In this document: piece by piece, positions 16,321 through 23,787 of the stretch
Layout of the letters: each line of letters starts with the position of its first letter
Position numbering within the stretch: the first letter of the stretch is position 1
DNA from: Butyrivibrio sp.
Lineage (GTDB): Bacteria > Bacillota > Clostridia > Lachnospirales > Lachnospiraceae
NCBI GenBank assembly: GCA_022486625.1
Contig: JAKVKH010000039.1
Coordinates: forward strand, 1-33,468
Length of the DNA: 33,468 nt
Direction of reading: 5' to 3'
Made by a program: the position numbers and the translations under genes
The notes under the pieces: model-generated
What the model was told of the DNA's origin: nothing
Seen by the model: the letters and a program-made list of their open reading frames with translations, nothing else
Database searches by the model: none

Positions 16321-17004
16321 TCAGCTTCTGCGTACGCCGCGGTATCCGATTCCGCGAATGGTCTGAATTTCGAATTCAGGCCAGTTTTCAAAGCGGTTTC
16401 GAAGACGGTTGATATGGACATTGACCGTTTTTTCATCGCTGTCAGAGTCCATGCCCCATAAAGCATCCAGAAGCTGCAGCCGTGTAAAGGTCTGATCAGG
16501 GTAGGACAGGAGCATATAGAGCAGGTCAAATTCTTTTGGCGGCAGCAGCTGCCGGTCAGAAGGATCGGACTTATGCCATACGGAGTGTGTTTCTGCATCC
16601 AGAAGTGCTTCTCCGATTTCGATCCGGCGGTCTTCCGTGATACGGGCTCTTCGCAGGAGGGCTTTGATTCTCAGTACCAGCTCCTGACGATCCGGCGGCT
16701 TGACCATGTAGTCATCGGTACCGGAGATGAAGCCTGATCTGATATCATCCGGCAGATCTTTGGCAGTCAGCATCATAATGGGCAGCATACTGCCGCTGTC
16801 CCGGATGGATTTTGTGAGTTCGAAGCCATCCATTCCGGGCATCATGACATCGCACAGCATCAGGTCTATATGTTCACTGGCAAGCAGATCCAGTGCCTGT
16901 TCGCCGTTTGCTGCGGAAATTGTTTCGTAGTGCTGAAGTTTCAGGATGGCACACAGCAGCCTGTTGGTTGCCGGATCATCCTCGGTAACAAGAATTTTTA
17001 TCAT
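16321..17004 (-). CDS. OmpR/PhoB-type response regulator (second system)
   Basis: The 227-residue protein has a receiver domain with acidic pocket TEDD (residues 7-10), phosphoacceptor D52 in CDVMMP and K103 of 'KPP', and a winged-helix output domain ending 'IRGIGYRGV'. I chose the ATG at 17004, with GAGAGG eight bases upstream; the frame stays open further upstream to 17232, but that part crosses the divergent promoter and is not conserved-looking. The SDR gene is divergent 136 bp away and carries promoter box 2, so this regulator is well placed to control it and possibly the other boxes. Confidence 0.95.
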   Translation of the reverse strand: MIKILVTEDDPATNRLLCAILKLQHYETISAANGEQALDLLASEHIDLMLCDVMMPGMDGFELTKSIRDSGSMLPIMMLTAKDLPDDIRSGFISGTDDYMVKPPDRQELVLRIKALLRRARITEDRRIEIGEALLDAETHSVWHKSDPSDRQLLPPKEFDLLYMLLSYPDQTFTRLQLLDALWGMDSDSDEKTVNVHINRLRNRFENWPEFEIQTIRGIGYRGVRRS

Positions 17005-17026
17005 TTGAATAACCTCTCTGAATATA

Positions 17027-17049
17027 ATTATACATGGGAAAGTGAACAA
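17027..17049 (-). promoter_or_regulatory. promoter of the second two-component system with a degenerate box half-site
   Basis: On the minus strand a perfect TATAAT (17032-17027) lies 17 bp after TTGTTCACTT (beginning at 17049). That sequence is a poor match to the half-site found in the four boxes, but it sits at the same distance. The upstream half-site is barely recognisable. Weak autoregulation is possible. Confidence 0.4.
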
Positions 17050-17060
17050 CAGATTAATTT

Positions 17061-17094
17061 TGTTTACCTGCTGTTTATCTTTTACGGTTATTCT
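17061..17094 (+). promoter_or_regulatory. direct-repeat box and -10 of the SDR-NTF2 promoter (box 2)
   Basis: TGTTTACCT (17061-17069) and TGTTTATCT (17072-17080) repeat with an 11-bp period. TATTCT begins at 17089, exactly 17 bp after the second half-site starts. No -35 consensus is present. Transcription would start near 17101, about 40 bp before the SDR start. Confidence 0.75.
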
Positions 17095-17140
17095 GTGCAC
17101 ATGGAAATGACAGAAACAGATGTACAGAAATGGAGATAAT

Positions 17141-17950
17141 ATGGCCAAAAAAATATGTGTGATTACAGGAGGCGGAAGCGGAATGGGACTGGAGGCTGCC
17201 GGATGCATGCCGAAAGACCATGTGCTTGTCATATCCGGCAGGACGCAGGCGAAGCTGCAGAAGGCGGCAGAGGAACTTACAGCATCCGGACATGAAGTAT
17301 ACGTCGCTCCCTGCGATACGTCGAAGAGAGAAAGCGTGCAGGAACTGGCAGCTTATGCGGCCGGGCTTGGTACCATTACCAATGTCATCAATGCGGCCGG
17401 TGTTTCGCCGCAGATGGCGCAGGAAGAGCAGCTGCTTCGGATTAATGCACTCGGTACCGTATATGTGAATGAAGAATTTTCCGGATATATGGGAAAAGGC
17501 AGTGTGATTCTGGATGTGTCCTCCAATTCTGCCTATGCACTGCCGGTGATGATGCGCAGCCTGAAGTCATTTGCGCTGGCGGATCAGGATGAGGAGAAAT
17601 TTCTTCGCAGGATGATTGCTTTAAGTCATCTTACCAGGGACTCCTATAAAAGGCGCGGGTTTGCCTACACATTATCCAAGTGCTTCGTCATCTGGTATGC
17701 ACACAGATGTGCATATGAATATGGTGCCAGAGGGATACGTGTCCTGTCGCTGAGTCCCGGACTGATCGCGACAGGCATGGGAGATCTGGAGAAGGAAGAA
17801 GGAAAGTTTATGATCGAGCGCTCGGCAGAGCACCGTATGGGCACACCTTCAGAACTGGGATATGCAATAGCAACAGCCGCAGATGAGCGGAACGGCTATC
17901 TGGCAGGAGTGGACATTCTGGCAGATGGCGGAGCGTCAAACCGCAGATAA
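17141..17950 (+). CDS. short-chain dehydrogenase/reductase with long pre-Tyr insertion
   Basis: This NAD(P)-dependent oxidoreductase of 269 residues has a Rossmann N-terminus with TGGGSGMG at 9-16, the structural NAAG motif (about 87-90), serines at 127-130, and the catalytic Y176-xxx-K180 (YTLSK). The spacing from Ser to Tyr is about 46-49 residues, against about 13 in ordinary classical SDRs. A similar insertion is known in bacterial 3-alpha-hydroxysteroid dehydrogenase/carbonyl reductase, where it alters dimer packing. A hydroxysteroid-like or other bulky alcohol substrate is therefore possible. I chose the ATG at 17141 with GGAG five bases upstream, not the in-frame ATG at 17120. It is followed by an NTF2-like gene in the same transcript. 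Confidence 0.88.
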   Translation: MAKKICVITGGGSGMGLEAAGCMPKDHVLVISGRTQAKLQKAAEELTASGHEVYVAPCDTSKRESVQELAAYAAGLGTITNVINAAGVSPQMAQEEQLLRINALGTVYVNEEFSGYMGKGSVILDVSSNSAYALPVMMRSLKSFALADQDEEKFLRRMIALSHLTRDSYKRRGFAYTLSKCFVIWYAHRCAYEYGARGIRVLSLSPGLIATGMGDLEKEEGKFMIERSAEHRMGTPSELGYAIATAADERNGYLAGVDILADGGASNRR

Positions 17951-17970
17951 AAAAGAAAAGAGGAAAAAAC

Positions 17971-18507
17971 ATGACACTGGAAGAAAGAATTGAGAAACAT
18001 CGTAAAATGGCAGAAAGCTATTACCATGCCTATGATCAGGAGGCAGTTAAGGACGGGTCTACTTATGACGAATGGGTATTTGCACCACATGCAATTTACT
18101 GGTCGCCCTATTTTGGAGATCAGACGATTGACCTTGAAGTGTATCCAATGTCCGTCAGAAAATCAGCGACGATGGAAGCACTTTCCTATTCCATTACGCT
18201 TCCGGACTGGAAGCCGCTCGGATTTAAATGCTGGCCGTCAGATCATGGCTTTGTCATGCAGAGTCACTTTGGCGGTCATGATAAGGACGGCGCAATGCAT
18301 GATTTCTACGCATATGGCTTTGTGGAGACCAATGACAGTTGTGAGATCACCAGGTGGGAAACTCATGTCAGTCCGGAATATAATGACTTTCTGGATACTG
18401 TGATCGGCGTGCATGGTCCGTTCAAAAACGGTGCGGAGGTCTATATGGAAGCGGTAGGCAGAAAACTTGCACAGGCAGGGATTGACATCCGGAAGATGGC
18501 AGACTGA
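17971..18507 (+). CDS. NTF2/SnoaL-like protein co-transcribed with the SDR
   Basis: The 178-residue cytoplasmic protein has the look of an NTF2-like cone fold: an N-terminal helix pair (residues 1-35), then strands and a C-terminal amphipathic helix. Aromatic and His residues (W44, H49, W53, W79, W86, H90, H97, H100) would line the pocket. It is a distant member compared with the other NTF2-like proteins here, which resemble each other much more. The family includes ketosteroid isomerase, limonene epoxide hydrolase, polyketide cyclases and the bile acid dehydratase BaiE, so an isomerase, dehydratase or hydrolase role on the product of the adjoining SDR is plausible. The gene starts 20 bp after the SDR stop. 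Confidence 0.75.
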   Translation: MTLEERIEKHRKMAESYYHAYDQEAVKDGSTYDEWVFAPHAIYWSPYFGDQTIDLEVYPMSVRKSATMEALSYSITLPDWKPLGFKCWPSDHGFVMQSHFGGHDKDGAMHDFYAYGFVETNDSCEITRWETHVSPEYNDFLDTVIGVHGPFKNGAEVYMEAVGRKLAQAGIDIRKMAD

Positions 18508-18539
18508 CAGATCAAAAGCGGGAAGGGCAGATACAGCAG

Positions 18540-18590
18540 AAAAAGAAGGCAGTGACACATCAGGTCGCTGCTTTCTTTTTATTTTGTTTC
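18540..18590 (+). terminator. intrinsic terminator after the SDR-NTF2 operon
   Basis: A 17-base arm at 18540-18556, ending GGCAGTGAC, pairs with 18564-18580, beginning GTCGCTGC, with two G-U pairs and a seven-base loop. The right arm is T-rich and leads into a further T-rich stretch. It separates box 2 transcription from the GPH/glycosidase operon. Confidence 0.85.
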
Positions 18591-18704
18591 GAACACATGA
18601 CTAAAAAATACAATAAAAAGCAAAATAACATAATTCAAGCATCCGGTTCATTTATACAATAAAAACTGATACAGGTTACGGATATTTTATATTGGGAGGT
18701 TTTT

Positions 18705-20117
18705 ATGGGCGATCAGGAAAATGAAGTAAAGAAAGTAAAAGAAACAAAGGAAAGGTTTCCGTTTGGAAGATTTATGGCATGGAAAAGCAGGGATATCTCG
18801 CTGGGGTGTATGGTGATCATACTGGGGTATCTGAGTCTTTTCGCAAGTACGTTTCTGGGGGTTCCGGTGGGAATGGTCGGAATCATCATGATGGTCAGCA
18901 AGATCTTTGATGCCATGACGGATCTGGTGGCAGGTTATCTGGTGGATAATACACATACAAAACTTGGAAAAGCACGTCCTTATGAATTTGCGATTATCGG
19001 TGTATGGATCAGCACGCTGCTTCTGTTTTACTGTCCGGCATCCCTGTCGCTTACCGCGAAATGCATCTGGATTTTCTGTATGTATTCACTGACCTATTCC
19101 ATTTTTGCAACGCTTCTGTATGCAGCGCAGCAGCCCTATATCATCAGGGCGTTCGGATCCCGCGAAATGGTTATCAAAGTATCTTCCTTCGGCGGAATTG
19201 TTTCTACACTTGGAAGTGCTGCAGTATCGGTATTTTTTCCGATTCTGATGGCGAAGATGGTTTATGATCCGAGCGGAAATCCGCTGGCAGCGTCCACATG
19301 GCACGTGCTGGTTATGATTTTTGCTGTTCCGCTGTGCCTGATCGGTCTTCTGAGACTGATATTTGTAAAGGAAATCTATCAGCCGGAAGGCGAGGAGAAG
19401 AAAAACGAAAAAGTTGAACTTAAGTCAATTCTGCGGATGCTTCGCAAAAACAGATATGTCTGGGATATCGGCGTGATCGTGGGAATGATTCAGGTAGTAC
19501 TCGGTATGAGCGCAGCAACCTATTACTTTACGTTTATTGTCGGGGATATCAGCAAATACTCCCAGCTGCAGGCGATGACGATTATCATGCTCGGACTGAT
19601 GTTTATTTTCCCGGTACTGATGAAAAAGATGAGCGTTGGGGGACTTGTCATACTGGGGTCCGTTATCGGACTGGCAGGATATATCGTCAATTTCTTTGCC
19701 GGTTCTTCCATGGTCATGTTGATGGTGGCGTTCTTTGCGACCGGATTTTCACAGCTGCCGGGTTCCTATCTGCAGGCGCCGATGCTGATGGAGGCATCGG
19801 CATACAATGAATATATCGGACTTCCGCGCATGGATTCCACATCTGCATCCGTGATGAATTTCATGAGCAAGTTCTTTAATGCAATCGGAGCAGGGCTTCT
19901 GGGCGTTGTACTGCAGGCGGCAGGGTTTGTGTCCTCAAACGGAAGCCAGGCAGTGACACAGCCGGAAAGTGCAATTTTCATGATCCGCCTTCTGTACAGT
20001 GTCGTACCGGCAGTGTTTATGATCTTTTCAATCATTGCGGCAAAGCATTTTGAAGGATTGTCAAAGCAGATGCCGGAAATTACCAAAGTACTGGAAGAGA
20101 GGAAAAAAGAGGTATGA
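18705..20117 (+). CDS. GPH-family glycoside/sugar:cation symporter
   Basis: This 470-residue major-facilitator protein has about 12 membrane helices. The GPH signature is present near residues 66-92: 'KIFDAMTDLVAGYLVDNT' followed by 'TKLGKARPY', with the charged residues that couple cation and sugar. Members of the family carry mono-, di- and trisaccharides or glycosides. GGGAGG lies five bases before ATG. Its stop overlaps the GH2 start by four bases (ATGA), so it is translationally coupled to three intracellular glycosidases and probably imports their substrate. The upstream 197-bp gap holds the terminator of the preceding operon and A/T-rich DNA with no direct-repeat box. Confidence 0.93.
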   Translation: MGDQENEVKKVKETKERFPFGRFMAWKSRDISLGCMVIILGYLSLFASTFLGVPVGMVGIIMMVSKIFDAMTDLVAGYLVDNTHTKLGKARPYEFAIIGVWISTLLLFYCPASLSLTAKCIWIFCMYSLTYSIFATLLYAAQQPYIIRAFGSREMVIKVSSFGGIVSTLGSAAVSVFFPILMAKMVYDPSGNPLAASTWHVLVMIFAVPLCLIGLLRLIFVKEIYQPEGEEKKNEKVELKSILRMLRKNRYVWDIGVIVGMIQVVLGMSAATYYFTFIVGDISKYSQLQAMTIIMLGLMFIFPVLMKKMSVGGLVILGSVIGLAGYIVNFFAGSSMVMLMVAFFATGFSQLPGSYLQAPMLMEASAYNEYIGLPRMDSTSASVMNFMSKFFNAIGAGLLGVVLQAAGFVSSNGSQAVTQPESAIFMIRLLYSVVPAVFMIFSIIAAKHFEGLSKQMPEITKVLEERKKEV

Positions 20118-22402
20118 GAAGAAAAATATGTATAAATGAAGACTGGATGTTTGCCAGAGAAAAAGAGTTTCCAGAGCATCTTCCTGCTGCAGCCGGTGCA
20201 TGGGATCACGTCTGCCTTCCGCATACATGGAATGCACAGGACGGGCAGGATGGCGGTAATGATTATTACCGTGGAACAGCAACCTATGTGAAGGCTGTGA
20301 GCCGTCCTTTTATGGAAAAGGGAGAACATCTTTTTCTGGAAGTAAACGGTGCGGCGATGACTGCAGAGGTCTTTTGGAACGGAAAAAAGATCACCCGGCA
20401 TGAGGGCGGCTATTCCACCTTCCGTGCAGATCTGACAGACGGACTTCAGGATGAGAATCTGCTGGTGATTCAGACCGATAACAGTGAAAATGAAACTGTA
20501 TATCCGCAGATGGCTGATTTTACATTTTATGGAGGACTATACCGCGATGTGAATCTGCTGCTGGTATCTGAAAGGCATTTTGAACTGGAAGAGAGCGGTA
20601 TGCCTGGTATTCATGCCACGCCTGCAGTGCATGGGGATCAGGCAGACTTAAAAATTGAGACATGGGTAAATTCCGGGGAAGATGGCAGAGAGCAGAAATC
20701 GCTTTCTGTCAGATATACCCTGCGGGAACCGGGAACTGACAGAATGTGGACAGAAACGGTTCCTGCAGCAGAGTGCAGAAATGAAGCTACGCTTCATCTG
20801 GATCAGATACATCTCTGGGATGGTCTTGACGATCCGTTTCTGTATGAAGTGAAGGCGGAACTGATATCTTCTGATGACGGCGCAGTACTGGATACAGTGG
20901 ATACACGCTTTGGCTGCCGTACTTTTTCTTTTGACAGACAGAAGGGATTTATGCTGAACGGCAGAAGTTATCCGCTGCGCGGGGTATCGAAGCATCAGGA
21001 CCGGAAGGCAGTCGGGAATGCAGTCAGTGAGGATATGCTGACAGAAGATATGGAACTGATTCGCGAGATCGGTGCAACCAGTGTCCGGCTTGCGCATTAT
21101 CAGCATTCGCAGAAATTCTATGATCTGTGTGATGAAAACGGACTGATTGTGTGGGCTGAAATCCCCTACATCACAAGACATATGGAGGAAGGCAGGGCCA
21201 ATACACTTTCCCAGATGAGAGAACTTATCACGCAGTGTTACAATCATCCCTCAATTGTCTGCTGGGGATTGTCCAACGAAATTACGGCATCCGGACCGGC
21301 AGATGAGTCTGTGCTTGAAAATCACAGACTTCTGAACCGTCTGTGTCATGAACTTGATCAGACAAGACCGACAACAATGGCCCATGTCTTCATGCTGGAA
21401 ACAGATTCACCCATGCTGGAAATCGCCGACATCGGCAGTTACAATCTTTATTTCGGCTGGTACCTGGGAGAACTGGAGCAGAATGAACGCTTTCTGGATG
21501 AGTATCATGAAACGTACCCGGGCAGAGTGATCGGACTGTCGGAGTACGGCGCGGATGCGAACCTGCAGTTTCACAGCAGCAGTCCGGAAAAAGGGGATTA
21601 TACAGAAGAATATCAGTGCCTCTATCACGAGCATATGCTGAAAATGATCGAGGAAAGACCGTATCTGTGGTCTACATATGTATGGAATATGTTTGACTTT
21701 GCAGCAGACGGAAGGGATGAAGGCGGTGCACATGGTCTTAATCAGAAAGGACTTGTCACCTTTGACCGGAAGGAAAGAAAGGATGCATTTTATCTGTACA
21801 AGGCGGCGTGGCAAACCAGGGATAAATTTGCACATATCTGCGGAAAACGCTACCGGAACAGGGCGCAGAAAGAAACGGTACTGAAAGTATATTCGAATCT
21901 GGATGAACTGACGCTTGTGGTGGATGGAACCGTGCAGGAAAACAGGAAGGGAAAAACAGTTTTTGAATTTACACTGCAGATGCCGGAAGAAAGGGATTAT
22001 AAAACGGCGATATACAGCGGAGAACAGAAACTGGATCAGGCAGTGATTCACAGGAGTCATGAAGAAGATCCGTCCTGCCACTTCCGGAAAACAGGGATTA
22101 TGAACTGGTTTGAAACAGTGCAGATGAAAGAAGGTTTTTATTCCATCAAAGATACGCTTGGGGATCTGAAGAAAAATGCCCGGACCGGCGCGATTGTGGC
22201 GAAAGTCATGGAAAAGGCAATTGCATCGAGAGGCGATGTGGCCAAAGGGGCAGGAAGTAATCCGGCATTGGAGAAGATGATGGCAGGAATGTCGCTCGAT
22301 ATGCTTCTTCGGCATGCAGGAGAAGCCGTGAGCGGGGAGCAGATCAGGCAGCTGAATGCGATGCTTCAGAACATACCCAAAGAAGATGGAGAAAAACAGT
22401 GA
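20114..22402 (+). CDS. glycoside hydrolase family 2 protein with C-terminal helical module
   Basis: This 762-residue intracellular GH2 enzyme has a jelly-roll domain at about 1-150, an Ig-like domain at about 165-275, and a TIM barrel at about 280-580. The acid/base is predicted at E389 (GLSNEI) and the nucleophile at E477 (LSEYG). The next beta domain runs to about 655. The last hundred residues form a helical module (about 680-757) whose core, GMSLDMLLRHAGEAVSGEQ onward, aligns without gaps over 30 residues to the N-terminal extension of the next protein. Specificity is unknown, with beta-galactosidase-like activity a guess. The start overlaps the symporter stop by four bases, and the end overlaps the GH43-like gene. 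Confidence 0.92.
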   Translation: MRRKICINEDWMFAREKEFPEHLPAAAGAWDHVCLPHTWNAQDGQDGGNDYYRGTATYVKAVSRPFMEKGEHLFLEVNGAAMTAEVFWNGKKITRHEGGYSTFRADLTDGLQDENLLVIQTDNSENETVYPQMADFTFYGGLYRDVNLLLVSERHFELEESGMPGIHATPAVHGDQADLKIETWVNSGEDGREQKSLSVRYTLREPGTDRMWTETVPAAECRNEATLHLDQIHLWDGLDDPFLYEVKAELISSDDGAVLDTVDTRFGCRTFSFDRQKGFMLNGRSYPLRGVSKHQDRKAVGNAVSEDMLTEDMELIREIGATSVRLAHYQHSQKFYDLCDENGLIVWAEIPYITRHMEEGRANTLSQMRELITQCYNHPSIVCWGLSNEITASGPADESVLENHRLLNRLCHELDQTRPTTMAHVFMLETDSPMLEIADIGSYNLYFGWYLGELEQNERFLDEYHETYPGRVIGLSEYGADANLQFHSSSPEKGDYTEEYQCLYHEHMLKMIEERPYLWSTYVWNMFDFAADGRDEGGAHGLNQKGLVTFDRKERKDAFYLYKAAWQTRDKFAHICGKRYRNRAQKETVLKVYSNLDELTLVVDGTVQENRKGKTVFEFTLQMPEERDYKTAIYSGEQKLDQAVIHRSHEEDPSCHFRKTGIMNWFETVQMKEGFYSIKDTLGDLKKNARTGAIVAKVMEKAIASRGDVAKGAGSNPALEKMMAGMSLDMLLRHAGEAVSGEQIRQLNAMLQNIPKEDGEKQ

Positions 22403-23787
22403 ACTATGGTATCGATATGACAATACGTCAGCTTTCATCAGATGAAGGCGCTGTAAATATAATGAATCAGGTACTTCCGGGTTTATATCATAAACTGGGC
22501 GATAACCCGCAGGCGAAAGATATGTCCATCAGGAAGATTGCGCTTTATGCAAAGGGAATGATACCGGAGGATGCATTAAGCCGGCTTGATCTGGCGCTTA
22601 GGGAGTATGGAAGCGGCAAAAGCCTTATTCCTGCAGAGAAAAGAAAAATTGCACTGTATAAAAATATGGATGAGGATGACAGAAGAAAAAAAGCTGCTTT
22701 AAAGGACGGCTCTGCAGGCAGCGGATTATCTTCCCGGAGGGATTCTTTTACGCCGGGAGCCGTATGGACAGATACAGACGGCAGGCGTATTCAGGCACAT
22801 GGCGGGGCGATATTTTATGAAAACGGGATATATTACTGGTACGGCGAGAACAAGGAACATACAGATGGTGTATCTGATGTATGGACCTGGGGAATCCGTT
22901 ATTACAGATCGACAGATCTGTATAACTGGGAAAATATGGGATATCTTATGGAGCCGGTATTCGATGACCCGGATTCTCCTTTTTTTCCGGACAGTCACCT
23001 GGACAGACCTCATATCCGCAAATGCAGAGCAACGGGAAAATATGTGGCATGGGTCAAGCTTTCAGGCGAGGAAGCCTTTTTTACCGTTCTGGAAGCAGAT
23101 CACTTTGAAGGTCCCTATGAGATTGTGAAGGACAGATACAGGCCGCGCGGATTCAATATCGGAGATTTTGATATTGCATCTGATGCGGAAAATGGAAAAT
23201 CCTATCTGTATGTTGATGCAGATCATAAAGCGGTCGTCTGTCTGGAAATGTCAGAAGATCTGCATTCGGCAGAAAAGGAAGTTTCCAGAAGCTATGAAGG
23301 ACTGATGGCTCCTTTTACCAGAGAAGGAATCAGTGTGCTGGAGCATAAGGGCAGCAAGTATATGCTGACGAGCGGTATGACAGGCTATATTCCCAACAGG
23401 AGCGATACAGCTGTGGCAGCAGCATGGACAGATGTTTTCAAAAGCTGCGGAGATCCTTATGTAAATGATTTCACACGAAGCTCGTTCAACAGCCAGTTTA
23501 CGCAAGTCTTTAAAGTGCCGGAAAGAAATCTGTATATCGCACTTTCTGACAGATGGGTACCGGAATTCCCGGTGGATGCGCAGGTGGCAGATATGATGGA
23601 AAGAGTCATTGCCAGTACTTCTGATCCTGAGCATTATTCCTCGACCCGGGAGGAACAGATGAAAGTGATGAATGCGCCAATGCTGAAAACGGCTGCTACA
23701 TCGATTGCAGATTATGTATGGCTTCCCGTCAGTTTTGAGGCAGATGGAAAGATCCGGATTGAATGGAAGGATGAATGGAAATTATGA
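22399..23787 (+). CDS. GH43-like five-bladed propeller glycosidase with N-terminal helical module
   Basis: Residues 1-110 are helical and carry the same module as the end of the preceding GH2. The catalytic domain follows from about residue 115. It begins with 'GAVWTDTDGRRIQAHGG', typical of the GH43 subfamilies 24/34 and their relatives, and continues with 'YYWYGEN', 'RPHI...TGKYVAWV' and TREGISV, whose E309 aligns with the catalytic acid of the usual REAP motif. These subfamilies often act on beta-1,3-galactans and related galactosides and can lack the usual catalytic Asp base, so the activity should not be assumed. The GTG start at 22399 has GGAG eight bases upstream and overlaps the GH2 stop (GTGA). 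Confidence 0.8.
   Translation: MNYGIDMTIRQLSSDEGAVNIMNQVLPGLYHKLGDNPQAKDMSIRKIALYAKGMIPEDALSRLDLALREYGSGKSLIPAEKRKIALYKNMDEDDRRKKAALKDGSAGSGLSSRRDSFTPGAVWTDTDGRRIQAHGGAIFYENGIYYWYGENKEHTDGVSDVWTWGIRYYRSTDLYNWENMGYLMEPVFDDPDSPFFPDSHLDRPHIRKCRATGKYVAWVKLSGEEAFFTVLEADHFEGPYEIVKDRYRPRGFNIGDFDIASDAENGKSYLYVDADHKAVVCLEMSEDLHSAEKEVSRSYEGLMAPFTREGISVLEHKGSKYMLTSGMTGYIPNRSDTAVAAAWTDVFKSCGDPYVNDFTRSSFNSQFTQVFKVPERNLYIALSDRWVPEFPVDAQVADMMERVIASTSDPEHYSSTREEQMKVMNAPMLKTAATSIADYVWLPVSFEADGKIRIEWKDEWKL

Noticed and set aside
17005..17232. N-terminal extension of the second response regulator (open to 17232)
   Set aside because: It crosses the divergent promoter region, overlaps the SDR start, and is not like any receiver domain N-terminus. 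The ATG at 17004 has a ribosome binding site and begins the receiver at the right place.
18590..18704. A fifth direct-repeat box ahead of the GPH/glycosidase operon
   Set aside because: Only one partial GGTTACG half-site near 18674 is present, with no partner at 11 bp and no -10 at the required distance.
21407..22438. 343-codon open frame on the minus strand opposite the GH2
   Set aside because: Cys/His/Phe-rich composition and no recognisable domain; it is a shadow of the GH2 reading frame.
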